A DNA stretch of 64,000 bases. Source: Ephydatia muelleri (taxonomy: Eukaryota > Porifera > Demospongiae > Spongillida > Spongillidae). The translations under genes and the position numbers were made by a program. Each line of letters begins with the position of its first letter. Positions within the stretch are counted from its first letter, which is position 1. The stretch lies in the NCBI GenBank assembly GCA_013339895.1, contig JABACO010000018.1:3391911-3455910 (forward strand). The letters are read 5' to 3'. The notes under the pieces were generated by a model, which was not told where the DNA came from, did not search any database, and saw nothing but the letters and a program-made list of their open reading frames with translations. Shown here in pieces: positions 29,301-37,315 of the stretch.

Positions 29301-29669
29301 ATATCTAAAACCAAAATCTGTTTTATTCGCGCTATAAATGACTCTGGAACTCATAAACCCCTTAGTGAAGCTGTGGTTGTAGTTCCCAGACCACTCAAAA
29401 TGACCCCGCCTTGATGAATATATCATTGTTACGTAGCGGTAGTATGTACACGTGTGCTAGCGAACCGTATTGGTGTGTATGTGTGTGTATGCGTGTATGT
29501 GTGTGTGTGTATGTGTGTGCATGTATGTATGTGTGTGCGTGTGTGTGTGTATGTGTGTGCGTGTGTGTGTATGTGTGCGTGTGTGTGTATGTGTGTTTGT
29601 GTGTGCGTGTGTGTATGTGCGTGCATGTGTTTCTGCGTGCGAGCGTTCTAGCTTTAATTTAGTGTTAAC

Positions 29670-29707
<38 letters not shown>

Positions 29708-32700
29708 CTGAAATTAAAACTGATGGGAATACCCAGGCAAGTACATGGGTTCATTTTATCCTCAGCCTCTATATAAACACCCTATATGAAGGAGACTAGA
29801 AATTAAGGGTACAATTTCATGAACAGTTTGCATTTCAAAAGTCAGCTTTGCAATGCAATCAAATGTTTGCAGCTGTTTACTTCAGTCAATTCTATACAAT
29901 GTTATTTAGATGCTCATGTATGCGTTCTATTAAGTCTGCTTTGTTGCCAGAGGTCTTGAGCTTGTGCTCTTTAAGATACATTTTTAGCAAAGGCACCTTC
30001 AAATGAGTCAGGTCCTCTGTGTGCCAGTGTATTTCTGAAAAGGATCTTGCAATCTTCTGGCGTTTATTGCTGCCACTATTATCACTCACCTCTGACCTAC
30101 CGCGTTTCTTAGGTAGCTGATTCTTGTTTTAACGAATGTTTTGGTATACTGCACGTACTTGTGCAACAACAGGAACTTCAGATAATCCTTCAGCATATTG
30201 TACTGTTAGACGGTACTGTACAGCTTCTGCAGATACTTTTGTACGAGATTTGGTTTTCCTCCCGTCAACAATTTTTGCCTCCCTCTCATGCCAACATTGA
30301 GCTATAAACTCTTCCACTCTATTATACAAGTTGAGGATTCAGATTCTTACGGCTGTGGGCCCATCCAGGGAAGAAATTCCCTTCAAATGAAGAGTAGGTT
30401 GGCTTACCAAGAACAATTGTGGAACTAATCATTGCAGTTGCTTGGCCACTGACTGAAAAATCTCATGTTGCCAGTAAATTATTAGCATAAACCATTGCTA
30501 AAGTAATAGCACTTGATCACCATTGCACCTGTGGTTCTTCATCTTGTAATTATTGGCAAAGTGGTATAGGCACCGTTCACACCTTGGATAAATGGCACGG
30601 ATTTCCTTAAGAGCCATGTTATCCTTGTGTCCTAGCTCCTCTTTATCAATTTGCTGCTTACTTATGCTTCTTGATCGATGTTTGTACCGACTACGAACCC
30701 TGGAAATGCATGGCTTTTCAGTCCCTAGGTTGTGCAAAACCACTTTGCACCCAGTAAAATTGATGCCACGATGCCCAAAGGGATTTTCACTTGAAGGTGG
30801 AGCCCTGGCCAAGGTTTTTGTGACTGAAGGACCCTAAATTATGAAAAAACTTTGATTTTTGATTTTTTTCGTCATACTCAACAGCATAAAAGTTTGAAAT
30901 ACCTTGAATGGTCGGCACCTTGGTTGATAAAAATGGGGCATCATGCTTTGGCTTAACAAGGAGTACTGTAGTATCCTTCACACATTTCCTGCTGAGGGCT
31001 ACTGCTAACTGTTTAGCAGTAGACACTTTTCTTCCTCCCTCTCCTTCAAACATAATTAGAAGTCAGGTCGCTCATCTAAGCCATCAACATTCGAGCTTTG
31101 ACAGATGTAGTGGTACCACGGCAGTTTGTAATGGAAAGTGCAATGCTTCTTGTCACTGCCAGTTCAGTTGCATTCAAAGCAGGTAAAGCATTTTCCCCAT
31201 CTCCATCTGAGTCATCAGAATCCTCCCTGTCAGCACCATCTGGGATTTTAATCCTTTTCTTCAGTTCAGGTACATGCCAAGCTGGAAGTAGCATCTTCAG
31301 AATTCTGCTCTGAACACTTGTATATGTGCGCTAATAAGAGGCTTCTAAATGCTATCTATCACATACTAAAGTGCAAGCATGTAGCTTTACAGCTAGAGGC
31401 ATGTTCAAATCAGTCATCACTACGTCCGTCATCATACAATGCACATGTCTGTACCTACACGCATAATGATCGTATTTTCGGGCTGTCAGGTCGAAGGACA
31501 GTGTAGAAAACTGATAGGCTTGACACACGATTGCACATAGAATGATATGTATGAGATGAAAAGCTTATAAACACACTATCAAGGCTATAAGATTCGCCAT
31601 AAAAAAGTGTACATTTGACCGCGAAACCGCGAAAATCGTAGGAGTCAATTAGGTCTTCTAGCATCTGTAGAGCGTTTGACTCACGATTCTTGACTCATGA
31701 TTCTTGCAAAGCCCCTACCTGTGATTAAGGTACGACAAGAAATCGATAATTGAGTTTAAAAAGCACCAGCGACAACTTTTTGTATAGTGCAGTTCACACT
31801 TTGTTGTATCATTCTTTCATGGACCGTGTGTTAAACATTCTAATAGCCTTGTCTTGATCCAGCGTTTTGCCTGCAGCCATGAATTCCATATGGGCTACCA
31901 ACACACTGTAAGACATAAGTTAACTGCCTTGGTGGTCTGCAACGTGTGCTGAATCCATCGAGTTGCGTGGCATTTCTTAGGCTTCTGATGTGCTGTTTAC
32001 TTATGTCTACCAGTTTTTGCACCTCTTTCTGTATTATACAGCTGGCTTTATAGAAGTACTCCAGTGAAGTGAGAGTATCAATCATATTTTCATAGAAAAA
32101 GCATCTCTTACTGCCAATGCGAGACGGTGATTGAAACAATGATGCTGAGAAGACATTCTTAAAGCTCATTTTCAATGCATCCCCAATGCACAGGACTATG
32201 TATTTGCGGCCAACATTATTTTGGTAGATACAACCTAAAGAGACACCATTTTTATTTTCTCCATATTGCAAATTGCGCTGATAGTGAAAGGTATAGCTGC
32301 TCTCTTGGCCAATCATCAATATCCACTAGTCTGCCAATGTTGACATTTTAAATAGCAGGTCCCATAATTCCTTTCACAAATCACTGTAGTTTTGCACGCA
32401 CTATAGCTTTGTCTTATGTTTGGTTTACTTCTTGATTCGGAACTGTTATGTTGAGCCATTTCCTACCAGGGTTGATAAGTTTATGCCATTTATCAGCCGT
32501 AGATCAACTAGGCATAATGCTACACACACTTTAGATTTCACACACCCGGTTCAAGGAATGAAAGAAAAAGTAATAACAAAACGAATAGTTAGGATGCGCA
32601 TGTGAGAGGGTAACCGCGACATGAATAATAAGCACAATCCCGCATTTGCGCTAAGTATTTGCTGCTTGTTGATGCACTACTTTATGTTTGTAATGAATTG

Positions 32701-35261
32701 TCTAATTAATGAAGTCCATCACAAATGATGCTACAGCATATCTAATTTGTATCACAAATGACTGCCACTGTTGTATCTGGACTTGCATGTACTAAGGAAT
32801 GTGTAATGTACATGAGGGGAATGGCTCATCTACTGTAGTTGAACATTTGAATGGTTAGTCAATAAGCTTACCATTCAACACAGATGGGAATGTCACTCCA
32901 ATTAAGTGGAGAGTCTAGCAGACATGCAGTGCTGTCATGGAGCCGTCGCTCCATCCTATACATCTTGCTGATTTGCAACCAGTGGGGCCAATATTTGCTG
33001 TGGAGGACACACCCCTGTCCAGCAATTGTTCCTTGAATATATGTGTTGTAACACATTGTGACCCAAAAAAGCTTGTATGCACAAAAGGTATTGTCACCGG
33101 TATCGTACACTGCATGGGAAGATACCACAGTAGATGAAATCCAGGACTTCACATCCTCATGGCTCTGGTTCGAATACCATCCATAGGAGGACGATTGGAA
33201 GACCGACCCCCATTTCCAGTACACACCGATTACTGGCAGGATCTCCAGAAACCAGGTCAAGGAGCTCTCTAGGTGCCTGAATTTTGTGAAGAAGTCCAAC
33301 TTGAAAAAGAGAGGAGAGGCTGGTTACAAAAGGCTGGGCAAAGTGAGACCAGTTGACATGCAGCGCACATCAATGCTATGTGCATACAGTGTGTCCAGGG
33401 AGGTGGTGGTCGACAAAGCCATGAAACCTTCCAAGAGGGCGATCAAGGTATGGTGTCTTGCCGATAGCAAGAATGGATACATTCTTAACGTTGAGGTGTA
33501 TAATGGCCAGGCGGAACCCAGCAACACAGCTGAAGAGGACCAAGAAATCAGTGAGCTGTGGGCATGTGTAGTCATGTCTCTGTCATGACACCTTCAGGGC
33601 AAACATCATCACATCTGCATGGACAACTACTTCTCCTCAATCAAGTTGTTCCAGATCCTCCTTGAAGATGACATTTATGCACACAGAATAGTTAGGCAGA
33701 CCTCAAAGGGTTTCCCATTGGACTTGAAAAACAGCCAAGAAGTTTAAAAGGGCACTAAGGGACATGGGACTTGTAGAAAGGTTAAAAAAAAAACCCTGTT
33801 ATGCATGAAATTACTCCTTTACCCCACCAGGGGAGACCATGTTACTTTGCATATTAACAGTGTAGTTGCGAGTCTTAGGCTGGACAATAAAATGGTAACT
33901 CACAAACACCCAACCAGCTGAGACCAGCACCACCAAATGGAAGCAGTACAACGGAACAGGGCTTGACATTGACTTCTCTGTCATTGGTGCTATGGGGGCA
34001 AAACATGATTACAATGATCAAATATGGCAGCCGTACAGTGCTACCTACCAAAAGCAGAAAGTGTTATGAACATATATTTCAATTTTTACTGGACTTCACG
34101 AGAACCAACGCTCCACCACTCAAATAGTATACAGCCCACAATACTCAAATCACATTGGCCGAAGAGAAGTAGTAACCTCTGCCAACAGAAGGGCAACAAC
34201 CTGGCATTGTATGAAATGTGATGTCCTTTTGTGCCATGCAGGAATGCTTGGTGGTATACAATCGGTCACTGTCAAGAAAGTACCTTTGCATGTACTTATA
34301 AACAATTTACAGTACGAAAAACACACTACCAACCGCCATCTCAGCCTGCAGTCACTCCAAACAATTCACCTTTTGCCCATATTGAACTGTTCTAGTATAA
34401 TCTATACACTTGAAACAACCATGTTCACTGCAGACAGACACATTGAAGCATGGACATACACACTTATACTATAATAGTAGGATATTAAGGAAGTAAATAA
34501 CACTCAACACATTTTTGAAAACTTACGCTTTCATCGGGGTTCATAGCGACGATAGCCTCCAAGCAGAAAGTTCCACTATGTGGTAGTAGTGATTCAGAAT
34601 TAACATAATGACTATAAACGAACGCTCTTTCTAATAAGAGTATGATGCCCATTCATAACCCGCACCGATTTTAAAATGTTAACTCTAGAAGTCACATGTT
34701 CACAATAACCAAAATGTTACGCTGTACGGGTGTAAACTCTAAAATTGATTTTGGCAGTTAATGAGTTAAACTCTTTTATTGCTTTACTAATACCCACACA
34801 CTAGTCTTGAATTTTAATACAGTTTTTTAATTGTGAGTCTCCTTAGGGGTAAACATCGCAATTGCAGCACTGTAATTGTGTTTGAAATAATTACTGCTTG
34901 GAGTGTAGGCTAGTTTATCCACCACACAACAAATTCATATCACACGGTCACTTTAATGAAACCATTTTCTCATCCATATTCTGTATATCAAGTTAGCAAA
35001 TATCTTACCAAATTTGTACATGTTATGTAAGGAATGTTAAATCAATTTTAATGACCTTTCTTTTATGAATATTGTTTTTTGTGCCAGGCTATGGTGTCAC
35101 AAGGCTTAAAGGCTGATGAATGGGTGAAAGCTGTCTCTGCAGTAATCGGAGGGAAATCAGGAGGAAAAGATGTCTCCGCTCAAGCATCAGGGCCACATAT
35201 AGATAAATTACAGGAGGCTGTTCTTGTTGCAGAAGAGTTTGCCAAAATGAAGCTGAGTTAA
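5217..35261 (+). CDS. AARS1: Alanyl-tRNA synthetase, cytoplasmic type, C-terminal 592 residues (14 exons)
   Basis: The enzyme attaches alanine to tRNA-Ala and hydrolyses mischarged Ser/Gly-tRNA in its editing domain. Joining the fourteen exons listed separately gives 1779 nt (592 codons plus TAA) with no internal stop, and every junction keeps phase. The protein aligns by eye along its length with human AARS1: [91 protein letters not shown] and GGGKDVSAQ-like SGGKDVSAQ. The zinc-binding editing residues are present as HxxxH and CxxxH. The start codon and about 350-370 residues of the catalytic domain are upstream of the window. Introns of 8.9 kb (11565-20472) and 8.7 kb (26393-35087) are packed with transposons. 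Confidence 0.97.
6277..6425. repeat. Dispersed repeat, copy 1
   Basis: The block starts near CTTGATTTGGCAGGGTCTGG and ends with CAAGCCTCACATTTGCTG. It recurs, diverged, at 24639-24800. No terminal repeats or coding capacity were recognised. It lies in an AARS1 intron. Confidence 0.6.
7032..7156 (+). CDS. AARS1: AARS1 exon: DTYGFP segment
   Basis: The exon encodes [20 protein letters not shown] and continues to AKLHAQ. The (L)YDTYGFP block is a hallmark of class IIc alanyl-tRNA synthetases. Flanking sites are ATTAG and GTATGC. Confidence 0.95.
7645..7789 (+). CDS. AARS1: AARS1 exon: linker before editing domain
   Basis: The exon encodes [20 protein letters not shown], then ISELKAKG and DDLPKYDYS. 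It matches the human segment containing LDIYAIEEL and DDSPKYNY. The donor is GTAAGT, and the split codon (phase 1) is completed by the next exon. Confidence 0.95.
8612..8781 (+). CDS. AARS1: AARS1 exon: start of editing domain region
   Basis: The exon encodes [18 protein letters not shown] and then [19 protein letters not shown]. The [10 protein letters not shown] block is nearly invariant in AlaRS and AlaX proteins. The acceptor is AATACAG and the donor GTAAGG. Confidence 0.96.
9561..9674 (+). CDS. AARS1: AARS1 exon: [10 protein letters not shown] segment
   Basis: Thirty-eight whole codons encode [20 protein letters not shown], then GQLKVGDSV and MTIDG. The acceptor is TTTCAG and the donor GTAAGC. 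Confidence 0.96.
10286..11342. mobile_element. Foldback MITE with TTAA duplication and GGGTCATTCC termini
   Basis: The left arm begins GGGTCATTCCATACATAATT and the right arm ends with its complement. The arms pair over most of their length, including the internal GGGGTGGTGGCTGCTAATAC block and its complement near 11020, with an unpaired centre of about 180 bp near 10780-10960. TTAA flanks both ends (10282-10285, 11343-11346). There is an internal duplication near 10420-10520. No coding region was found. Its termini are shared with the element at 11825. Confidence 0.85.
11427..11564 (+). CDS. AARS1: AARS1 exon: editing-site HxxxH
   Basis: Forty-six whole codons encode the first zinc ligand motif ([10 protein letters not shown], i.e. 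HxxxH) and [15 protein letters not shown]. In E. coli AlaRS the equivalent histidines are His564 and His568. A MITE-like element ends only 80 bp upstream of this exon, at 11346. Confidence 0.97.
11825..14025 (-). mobile_element. Sola2-like DNA transposon, internally deleted
   Basis: The ends are long inverted arms (about 400 bp; GGGTCATTCTATGTCAGATC at the left, complementary at the right). They are flanked by a perfect AAAT duplication (11821-11824, 14026-14029). The minus strand keeps transposase-like fragments at 13308-12994, 12937-12749 and 12628-12371. A 4-bp duplication with GRG...-type termini, and a transposase with a CxxC...KCC...H...KSLR cysteine pattern, fit the Sola2 group. That assignment is from memory and moderately sure. 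A shorter relative is at 28170-28900. Confidence 0.65.
12994..13308 (-). pseudogene. Zinc-binding N-terminal fragment of the Sola2-like transposase
   Basis: The 104-codon open stretch has [15 protein letters not shown], then [12 protein letters not shown] and KSLREIT, followed by a basic segment (SRRQTLLIV). The spacing C-x2-C, C-C, H and C looks like a metal-binding entry domain. The same coding block recurs in the deleted copy near 28374-28577 ([12 protein letters not shown]). Further fragments lie downstream on the same strand. The catalytic part is not recognisable. Confidence 0.5.
14484..14796 (-). repeat. Downstream LTR of the fossil Ty3/Gypsy-like element
   Basis: The 313-bp repeat shares CAGTATCCTTGACTGAGGAT, CCAATGCACGTTTAAATACT and TCTGGAAGGGTCC blocks with the other LTR. 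On the minus strand it begins TGTAAGGGTC. Confidence 0.65.
15529..15778. mobile_element. 250-bp foldback MITE, ATAT duplication
   Basis: The termini are GGGACAGTTTCCGCGAAAAT and its complement, and the two halves are almost fully complementary. ATAT flanks both ends (15525-15528 and 15779-15782). It belongs with copies near 24380-24560 and 49790-49930, which share the CTATCGACTTCCTATTTTCA block, and its ends resemble those of the 24139 and 27582 elements. It is non-coding. Confidence 0.85.
16145..16573 (-). pseudogene. piggyBac transposase N-terminal fragment
   Basis: The 142-codon open frame reads an acidic leader, then [35 protein letters not shown] and [14 protein letters not shown]. This is the order of the start of the piggyBac DDE domain (PF13843 family). 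The catalytic aspartates are not included. It sits inside the fossil LTR element, immediately after its gag/protease-like region on the same strand. Confidence 0.65.
18398..20056 (-). repeat. Upstream LTR, split by an inserted foldback element
   Basis: It corresponds to 18398-18598 plus 19951-20056. The two halves rejoin collinearly with the other LTR when the element at 18599-19950 and one copy of AGAT are taken out. Confidence 0.7.
18599..19950. mobile_element. 1352-bp foldback element, AGAT duplication
   Basis: The termini are GAGCAATTCCATATGAAACC and its complement, with arms of roughly 400-480 bp. The centre holds a second small palindrome near 19170-19250. AGAT flanks both ends (18595-18598, 19951-19954). 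It is inserted in the upstream LTR of the Ty3/Gypsy-like fossil, so it is younger than that element. It is non-coding. The end sequence resembles GGGTCATTCC of the two other large foldback elements. Confidence 0.88.
20473..20613 (+). CDS. AARS1: AARS1 exon: editing domain helix region
   Basis: Forty-seven whole codons encode [20 protein letters not shown] and continue to GLRAVFDE, matching the human AMSTQQIKKAEE...[10 protein letters not shown] region. It lies after an 8.9 kb intron filled with transposons. Confidence 0.96.
21150..21262 (+). CDS. AARS1: AARS1 exon: editing-site CxxxH start
   Basis: The exon encodes [20 protein letters not shown] and SVEFCGGT; the His of CGGTH is completed in the next exon. 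This is the second half of the zinc/editing motif (Cys666/His670 in E. coli). The donor is GTAAGT. Confidence 0.96.
22445..22924. mobile_element. 480-bp near-perfect palindromic foldback element
   Basis: The first half (CCCAGGTGAAAAAAAACGGC...) is repeated in inverse complement in the second half with few mismatches and almost no spacer (centre near 22680). It has a possible 2-bp AC flank on both sides. It carries several GCGTAATT/AATTACGC motifs near each end. It lies in the AARS1 intron between 21262 and 23028 and is non-coding. Confidence 0.82.
23028..23136 (+). CDS. AARS1: AARS1 exon: [17 protein letters not shown] segment
   Basis: The exon supplies the His of CGGTH and encodes [20 protein letters not shown] followed by [16 protein letters not shown], a strong match to GIRRIVAVTG of animals. 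The acceptor is TAACAG. Confidence 0.96.
23184..23297 (+). CDS. AARS1: AARS1 exon: coiled-coil linker
   Basis: Thirty-eight whole codons encode a charged helical segment ([20 protein letters not shown], then LISEMGD). It is preceded by a 47-bp intron. The acceptor used is TTTCTAG. Confidence 0.93.
23352..23471 (+). CDS. AARS1: AARS1 exon with GC donor
   Basis: Forty whole codons encode [20 protein letters not shown] and continue to ARKAVILQK. Frame with the next exon is kept only if the intron begins GCAAGT, a rare but standard GC-AG donor. Using the nearby GT instead shifts the frame. Confidence 0.93.
24139..24378. mobile_element. MITE, GGGATCGTTTC family, copy a
   Basis: It begins GGGATCGTTTCTGCGAAAGG and ends with the near complement CTTTCGTAAACGATCC. 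The middle (GATTCTCAGTG, AAGCAATGTGTAGAGGACAT) is shared with 27582-27792. A target duplication is not clear here. Confidence 0.7.
24385..24560. repeat. Half copy of the 15529-type MITE
   Basis: The stretch has the same order of blocks as the left half of 15529-15778 (ATAAAAATACC, TTCCCAGAGGTTAACACTAT, TCAACACTTCATATCTATG). It is not clearly bounded on the right. Confidence 0.5.
24639..24800. repeat. Dispersed repeat, copy 2
   Basis: It is similar to 6277-6425 at both ends (GATTTGGTAGGGTCTGGTTA and AAGCCTCACATTTGTTG), with differences in the middle. It is probably an old non-autonomous element. Confidence 0.55.
26131..26223 (+). CDS. AARS1: AARS1 exon: C-terminal domain, first part
   Basis: Thirty-one whole codons encode [19 protein letters not shown] and continue to DAEGSAK. 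It matches VLEKTKQFI...SGASAK of human AARS1. Confidence 0.94.
26279..26392 (+). CDS. AARS1: AARS1 exon: C-terminal domain, second part
   Basis: Thirty-eight whole codons encode [20 protein letters not shown] and then CLSTVPK, the counterpart of human ALNEALKLFK...CLCQVPQ. An 8.7 kb intron follows. Confidence 0.95.
27582..27792. mobile_element. MITE, GGGATCGTTTC family, copy b
   Basis: This is a 211-bp element with termini GGGATTCTTTCTGCGAAAAG and a complementary right end (TTTTCGTGGAAACGATCCC). AATT flanks both ends (27578-27581, 27793-27796), a perfect 4-bp duplication. It is non-coding. Confidence 0.85.
28170..28900 (-). mobile_element. Deleted copy of the Sola2-like element
   Basis: It contains the same terminal-arm sequence (ATCACCCAGTCAATAGCACT, GCACCCTCTCAGATTTAGAT) and the zinc-finger coding block (minus strand, [12 protein letters not shown]) as 11825-14025, but most of the interior and the second arm's end are missing. 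It is a degraded relic. Confidence 0.7.
29466..29704. repeat. TG/TATG microsatellite cluster
   Basis: Interrupted TGTGTG/TGTATG tracts run from 29466 to 29640 and a pure (GT)n of about 30 bp lies at 29674-29704. Several apparent open frames here are products of the repeat. Confidence 0.9.
29892..30110 (-). CDS. SAP-domain exon
   Basis: The exon encodes a basic entry ([23 protein letters not shown]) followed by a SAP motif, [20 protein letters not shown], then [14 protein letters not shown], and a stop. SAP domains are short helix-extension-helix DNA-binding modules. The basic stretch before it resembles a nuclear localisation signal. It is probably the C-terminal exon of the gene inside 29021-31834. 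Confidence 0.6.
   Translation of the reverse strand, partial: KKRGRSEVSDNSGSNKRQKIARSFSEIHWHTEDLTHLKVPLLKMYLKEHKLKTSGNKADLIERIHEHLNNIV
30498..30812 (-). CDS. Exon with C2H2-like zinc finger
   Basis: The 104-codon open block contains [17 protein letters not shown] and a finger-like [19 protein letters not shown] segment (C-x2-C...H-x3-C). Its role is unknown; it is likely an exon of the same gene as the SAP exon. Exon borders were not fixed. Confidence 0.45.
   Translation of the reverse strand: MARAPPSSENPFGHRGINFTGCKVVLHNLGTEKPCISRVRSRYKHRSRSISKQQIDKEELGHKDNMALKEIRAIYPRCERCLYHFANNYKMKNHRCNGDQVLLL
31076..31294 (-). CDS. Acidic exon of the SAP/zinc-finger element
   Basis: The block encodes [15 protein letters not shown], an acidic [13 protein letters not shown] stretch and [15 protein letters not shown]. 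It is the first block on the minus strand inside the inverted repeats. I do not recognise a family. Confidence 0.35.
   Translation of the reverse strand: MLLPAWHVPELKKRIKIPDGADREDSDDSDGDGENALPALNATELAVTRSIALSITNCRGTTTSVKARMLMA
31840..32319 (-). other. Unassigned 159-codon open frame in AARS1 intron
   Basis: The frame contains [19 protein letters not shown], then [19 protein letters not shown]. It starts directly outside the right inverted repeat of the SAP element. It could belong to an older element that this one entered. I do not recognise the family. Confidence 0.3.
33130..34270 (+). pseudogene. piggyBac transposase relic
   Basis: The + strand, in several frames, carries the ordered blocks of a piggyBac DDE transposase. 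[12 protein letters not shown]-like block comes near 33160; [19 protein letters not shown] near 33230; then [20 protein letters not shown] with NVEVYNGQ (33430-33510). [20 protein letters not shown] (33610) and [16 protein letters not shown] follow, and finally the cysteine-rich tail [16 protein letters not shown] (34200). The aspartates of CLADSKNGY and of MDNYF correspond to catalytic or conserved positions. Several frameshifts and a stop break it. Termini and TTAA sites were not found. Confidence 0.78.
35088..35261 (+). CDS. AARS1: AARS1 last coding exon (DHHA1-type glycine-rich end)
   Basis: Fifty-seven codons and TAA encode [27 protein letters not shown] and FAKMKLS. The GGKxGGKDxxAQ loop is the signature of the DHHA1/C-Ala domain. 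The acceptor is GTGCCAG. Confidence 0.97.
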   Translation, partial: AMVSQGLKADEWVKAVSAVIGGKSGGKDVSAQASGPHIDKLQEAVLVAEEFAKMKLS

Positions 35262-35394
35262 GAAACACTGTTATGAATTGTAGTACAAACATTTTTGGTT
35301 TTCAATATGTGAGATTAAAAAAAATCAATGTCTTGCTATTACATTTACTACTGAAAGGAGAGATGAGTTCGAATGCATGGAAATTCCACTCCAT

Positions 35395-35416
35395 AATAAA
35401 TGTTTGTGCTAATAAA
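35395..35416 (+). promoter_or_regulatory. AARS1: AARS1 polyadenylation signals
   Basis: AATAAA occurs at 35395-35400 and again at 35411-35416, about 135-155 bp after the AARS1 stop codon. No other gene lies between. The cleavage site is not determined. Confidence 0.6.
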
Positions 35417-35639
35417 AATTGCACAGGTAAGCAAAAAAGAATGTGCATGTCAGTTTGTCATTACAATACTCAGGGGGGGTGGCCACATTTATTTATTTAT
35501 TAGGGTGGGGGGAGCCTGCTGCCAGTTCACCCCTTTAACTCGTGTTGGACTTAGGCTTATTGCGGCGCCAATCCGCCCCAATGCAATGATGCCTATAGGT
35601 GCAAAGCTTCTGAACAAACATGGCTGAAAGAAGGATTAA

Positions 35640-36572
35640 TGATGTAAATGAAAAAGAAATATAAATTAATTGCGAGGGGGGGGCAAGAAAATCTGTACGG
35701 ACCCCATCATCCAATATTGTAGAGTTTAAAATGGGGATTAAGAATCTGTTTTCAAAATAAAAATCGGACTTTATATGTCTGTGCATTTATTTATTTATTT
35801 AGTAAAATCGGACTTTAAAGAAGAAAGATATGATGGATTGAAAAAGGGGGCGTACCCCTGCTAAAATTGAATTTAAAATATTTAAAGCGAATTCATGTGT
35901 CTTTTTATCTTTCTTCTTTCACTTCGAATTCACGCGGGAGTTGCATGAATCTATTTCTCTCAGCAAAAGGATTTCACTGATATCCCACACGCAATCGCTA
36001 GACACTCACAAACTCGGCAGCAAACGATTTTAACATTTAACCCCCTAGTGGCAGCTTTAATAATTAACCAACGATTGAACGTCGTACTTGAATATGGATT
36101 GTGATAGGTGTGGCAAGCGCTTAAAAAGCAAGGAATTCGTTAACGTGCAACGGCACTATTAATCCGATTTGTGCAAACGGAAATTTACCGCAGCGGTTTA
36201 CCAGCATCAAATGCAGGAATCGGAGCCCCCTGCAGATAAAAGGCAGCGACTCCTGTGCACTAGCGCAGCAAGTGCGTCTTGTAGTACGACTACACTACAG
36301 GGATACCCGTTGGCGTTGCACTGCATGAATCCATTGCCATAGCGTGCGTCCCTAGTGTATCAGATCAAAACCAGTTGTTGCCTAAGCCGTTATGTCTGGG
36401 GTATTACCTGCATTTGCAGCTCATGGAGTGCAGAATTTATGTTATTTCAGTGTAATTGTGGTTACGCGTGAGTGAGAAAGGGGCGTATGGGGGGTGGTAC
36501 CCTCATTAAGAAATCTGATGATGGGTGTTTAAGAAATATTTTTTGCCCCCCCCCCCCCCCCCCCCCCCCCGA
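35640..36572 (+). mobile_element. Degenerate element with G/C tracts at its ends and a zinc-finger-like trace
   Basis: A G-tract with GGGCAAGAAAATCTGT and CCCATCATC at the left (about 35677-35712) has a degenerate inverse counterpart at the right (GATGATGGGTGTTTAAGAAA up to the C-tract at 36546-36572). Within, 36093-36180 encodes MDCDRCGKRLKSKEF and a CKRK end, with one stop between. It is probably a broken non-autonomous DNA element; the assignment is weak. Confidence 0.35.
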
Positions 36573-36666
36573 TTAATTGTGTCATTTTTCTAACAGTAAT
36601 AAGTTACATTTGAAGAAAAACACAAATATTTTTTTTTTCAAAAACAAATAAAATGTGACCCAAATG

Positions 36667-37315
36667 GATCGTTCCCACGAAAAGGGGCCTAACGCATACA
36701 TTATCATTACGCGCAATAGAAAGGTAACGCTTGCGTTGAAAATGTGCAGTAGCAGCTCGCACATCAGCAAAAATAACTAAATTCACCTGGAAATTGTAGA
36801 AACTGTTTGTTTTCGCCTATTGATTTTTACCGCTTGTCACTTCACTGTTTATACCAGATCTAGAGATAATCTATATATTATCTATGTTTATACCAGCCTG
36901 TCCTGCAATTATCTTAAGCTCGTATAAACAGTGAAGTCATTACAGTGAAGATCGTGAATCCTGATCCGTTATGATATATAGCAAAAATCAGTTGACAAGA
37001 CTGGAGCCTGAATACGAAAATCGTAGGACGTGATGCACCACTTTTTTTTGACAACATGGTAACAAGTGTTTAGCCTGTGCATCTATGCAGTTAGATTTTC
37101 AATATCATATGTGGTTATTGTTTTAAATTCACAAGTAAACATTAAATCGATGCCAATTTTTGTCCAAATATCACGATCTCCACTGTCGATGGCAAGCGGT
37201 AAAAATCAATAAGGTTTGCTACGAAAACTAACAGTTTCTACAATTTCCAGATGAACTAGTTTTTTTTGCTGATGTGCTGATGTGCGAACCGCTACTGTAT
37301 GGCTTGTCATGCGTA
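36667..37315. mobile_element. MITE relic of the GGGATCGTTTC family with long imperfect arms
   Basis: It starts GGATCGTTCCCACGAAAAGG with CCTAACGCATACATTAT, like 24139 and 27582. Arms around 36750-36850 (GCACATCAGCAAAAATAA, AATTGTAGAAACTGTTTG) are complementary to 37185-37290. A second hairpin pair lies inside (36847-36860 with 36926-36940). The right terminus is damaged. Confidence 0.5.

Larger units (their letters stand above)
29021..31834 (-). mobile_element. Inverted-repeat element carrying SAP and zinc-finger exons
   Basis: Imperfect inverted repeats of about 75-80 bp bound it: TTAACACGCGGTCCATTAAA at 29022, and the complement ending GGACCGTGTGTTAA at 31834. Inside, the minus strand carries at least five open blocks (31294-31076, 31053-30787, 30812-30498, 30329-30129, about 30110-29892) that look like exons of one multi-exon gene. 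No known transposase core was recognised, so the superfamily is unassigned. A TG-rich microsatellite lies inside the left part. Confidence 0.5.

Noticed and set aside
29411-29673. Overlapping cysteine/valine-rich and threonine/histidine-rich open frames on both strands
   Set aside because: They follow from the TG/TATG microsatellite and have no domain content.
32868-33299. 143-codon minus-strand open frame
   Set aside because: It is antisense to recognisable piggyBac blocks on the + strand.
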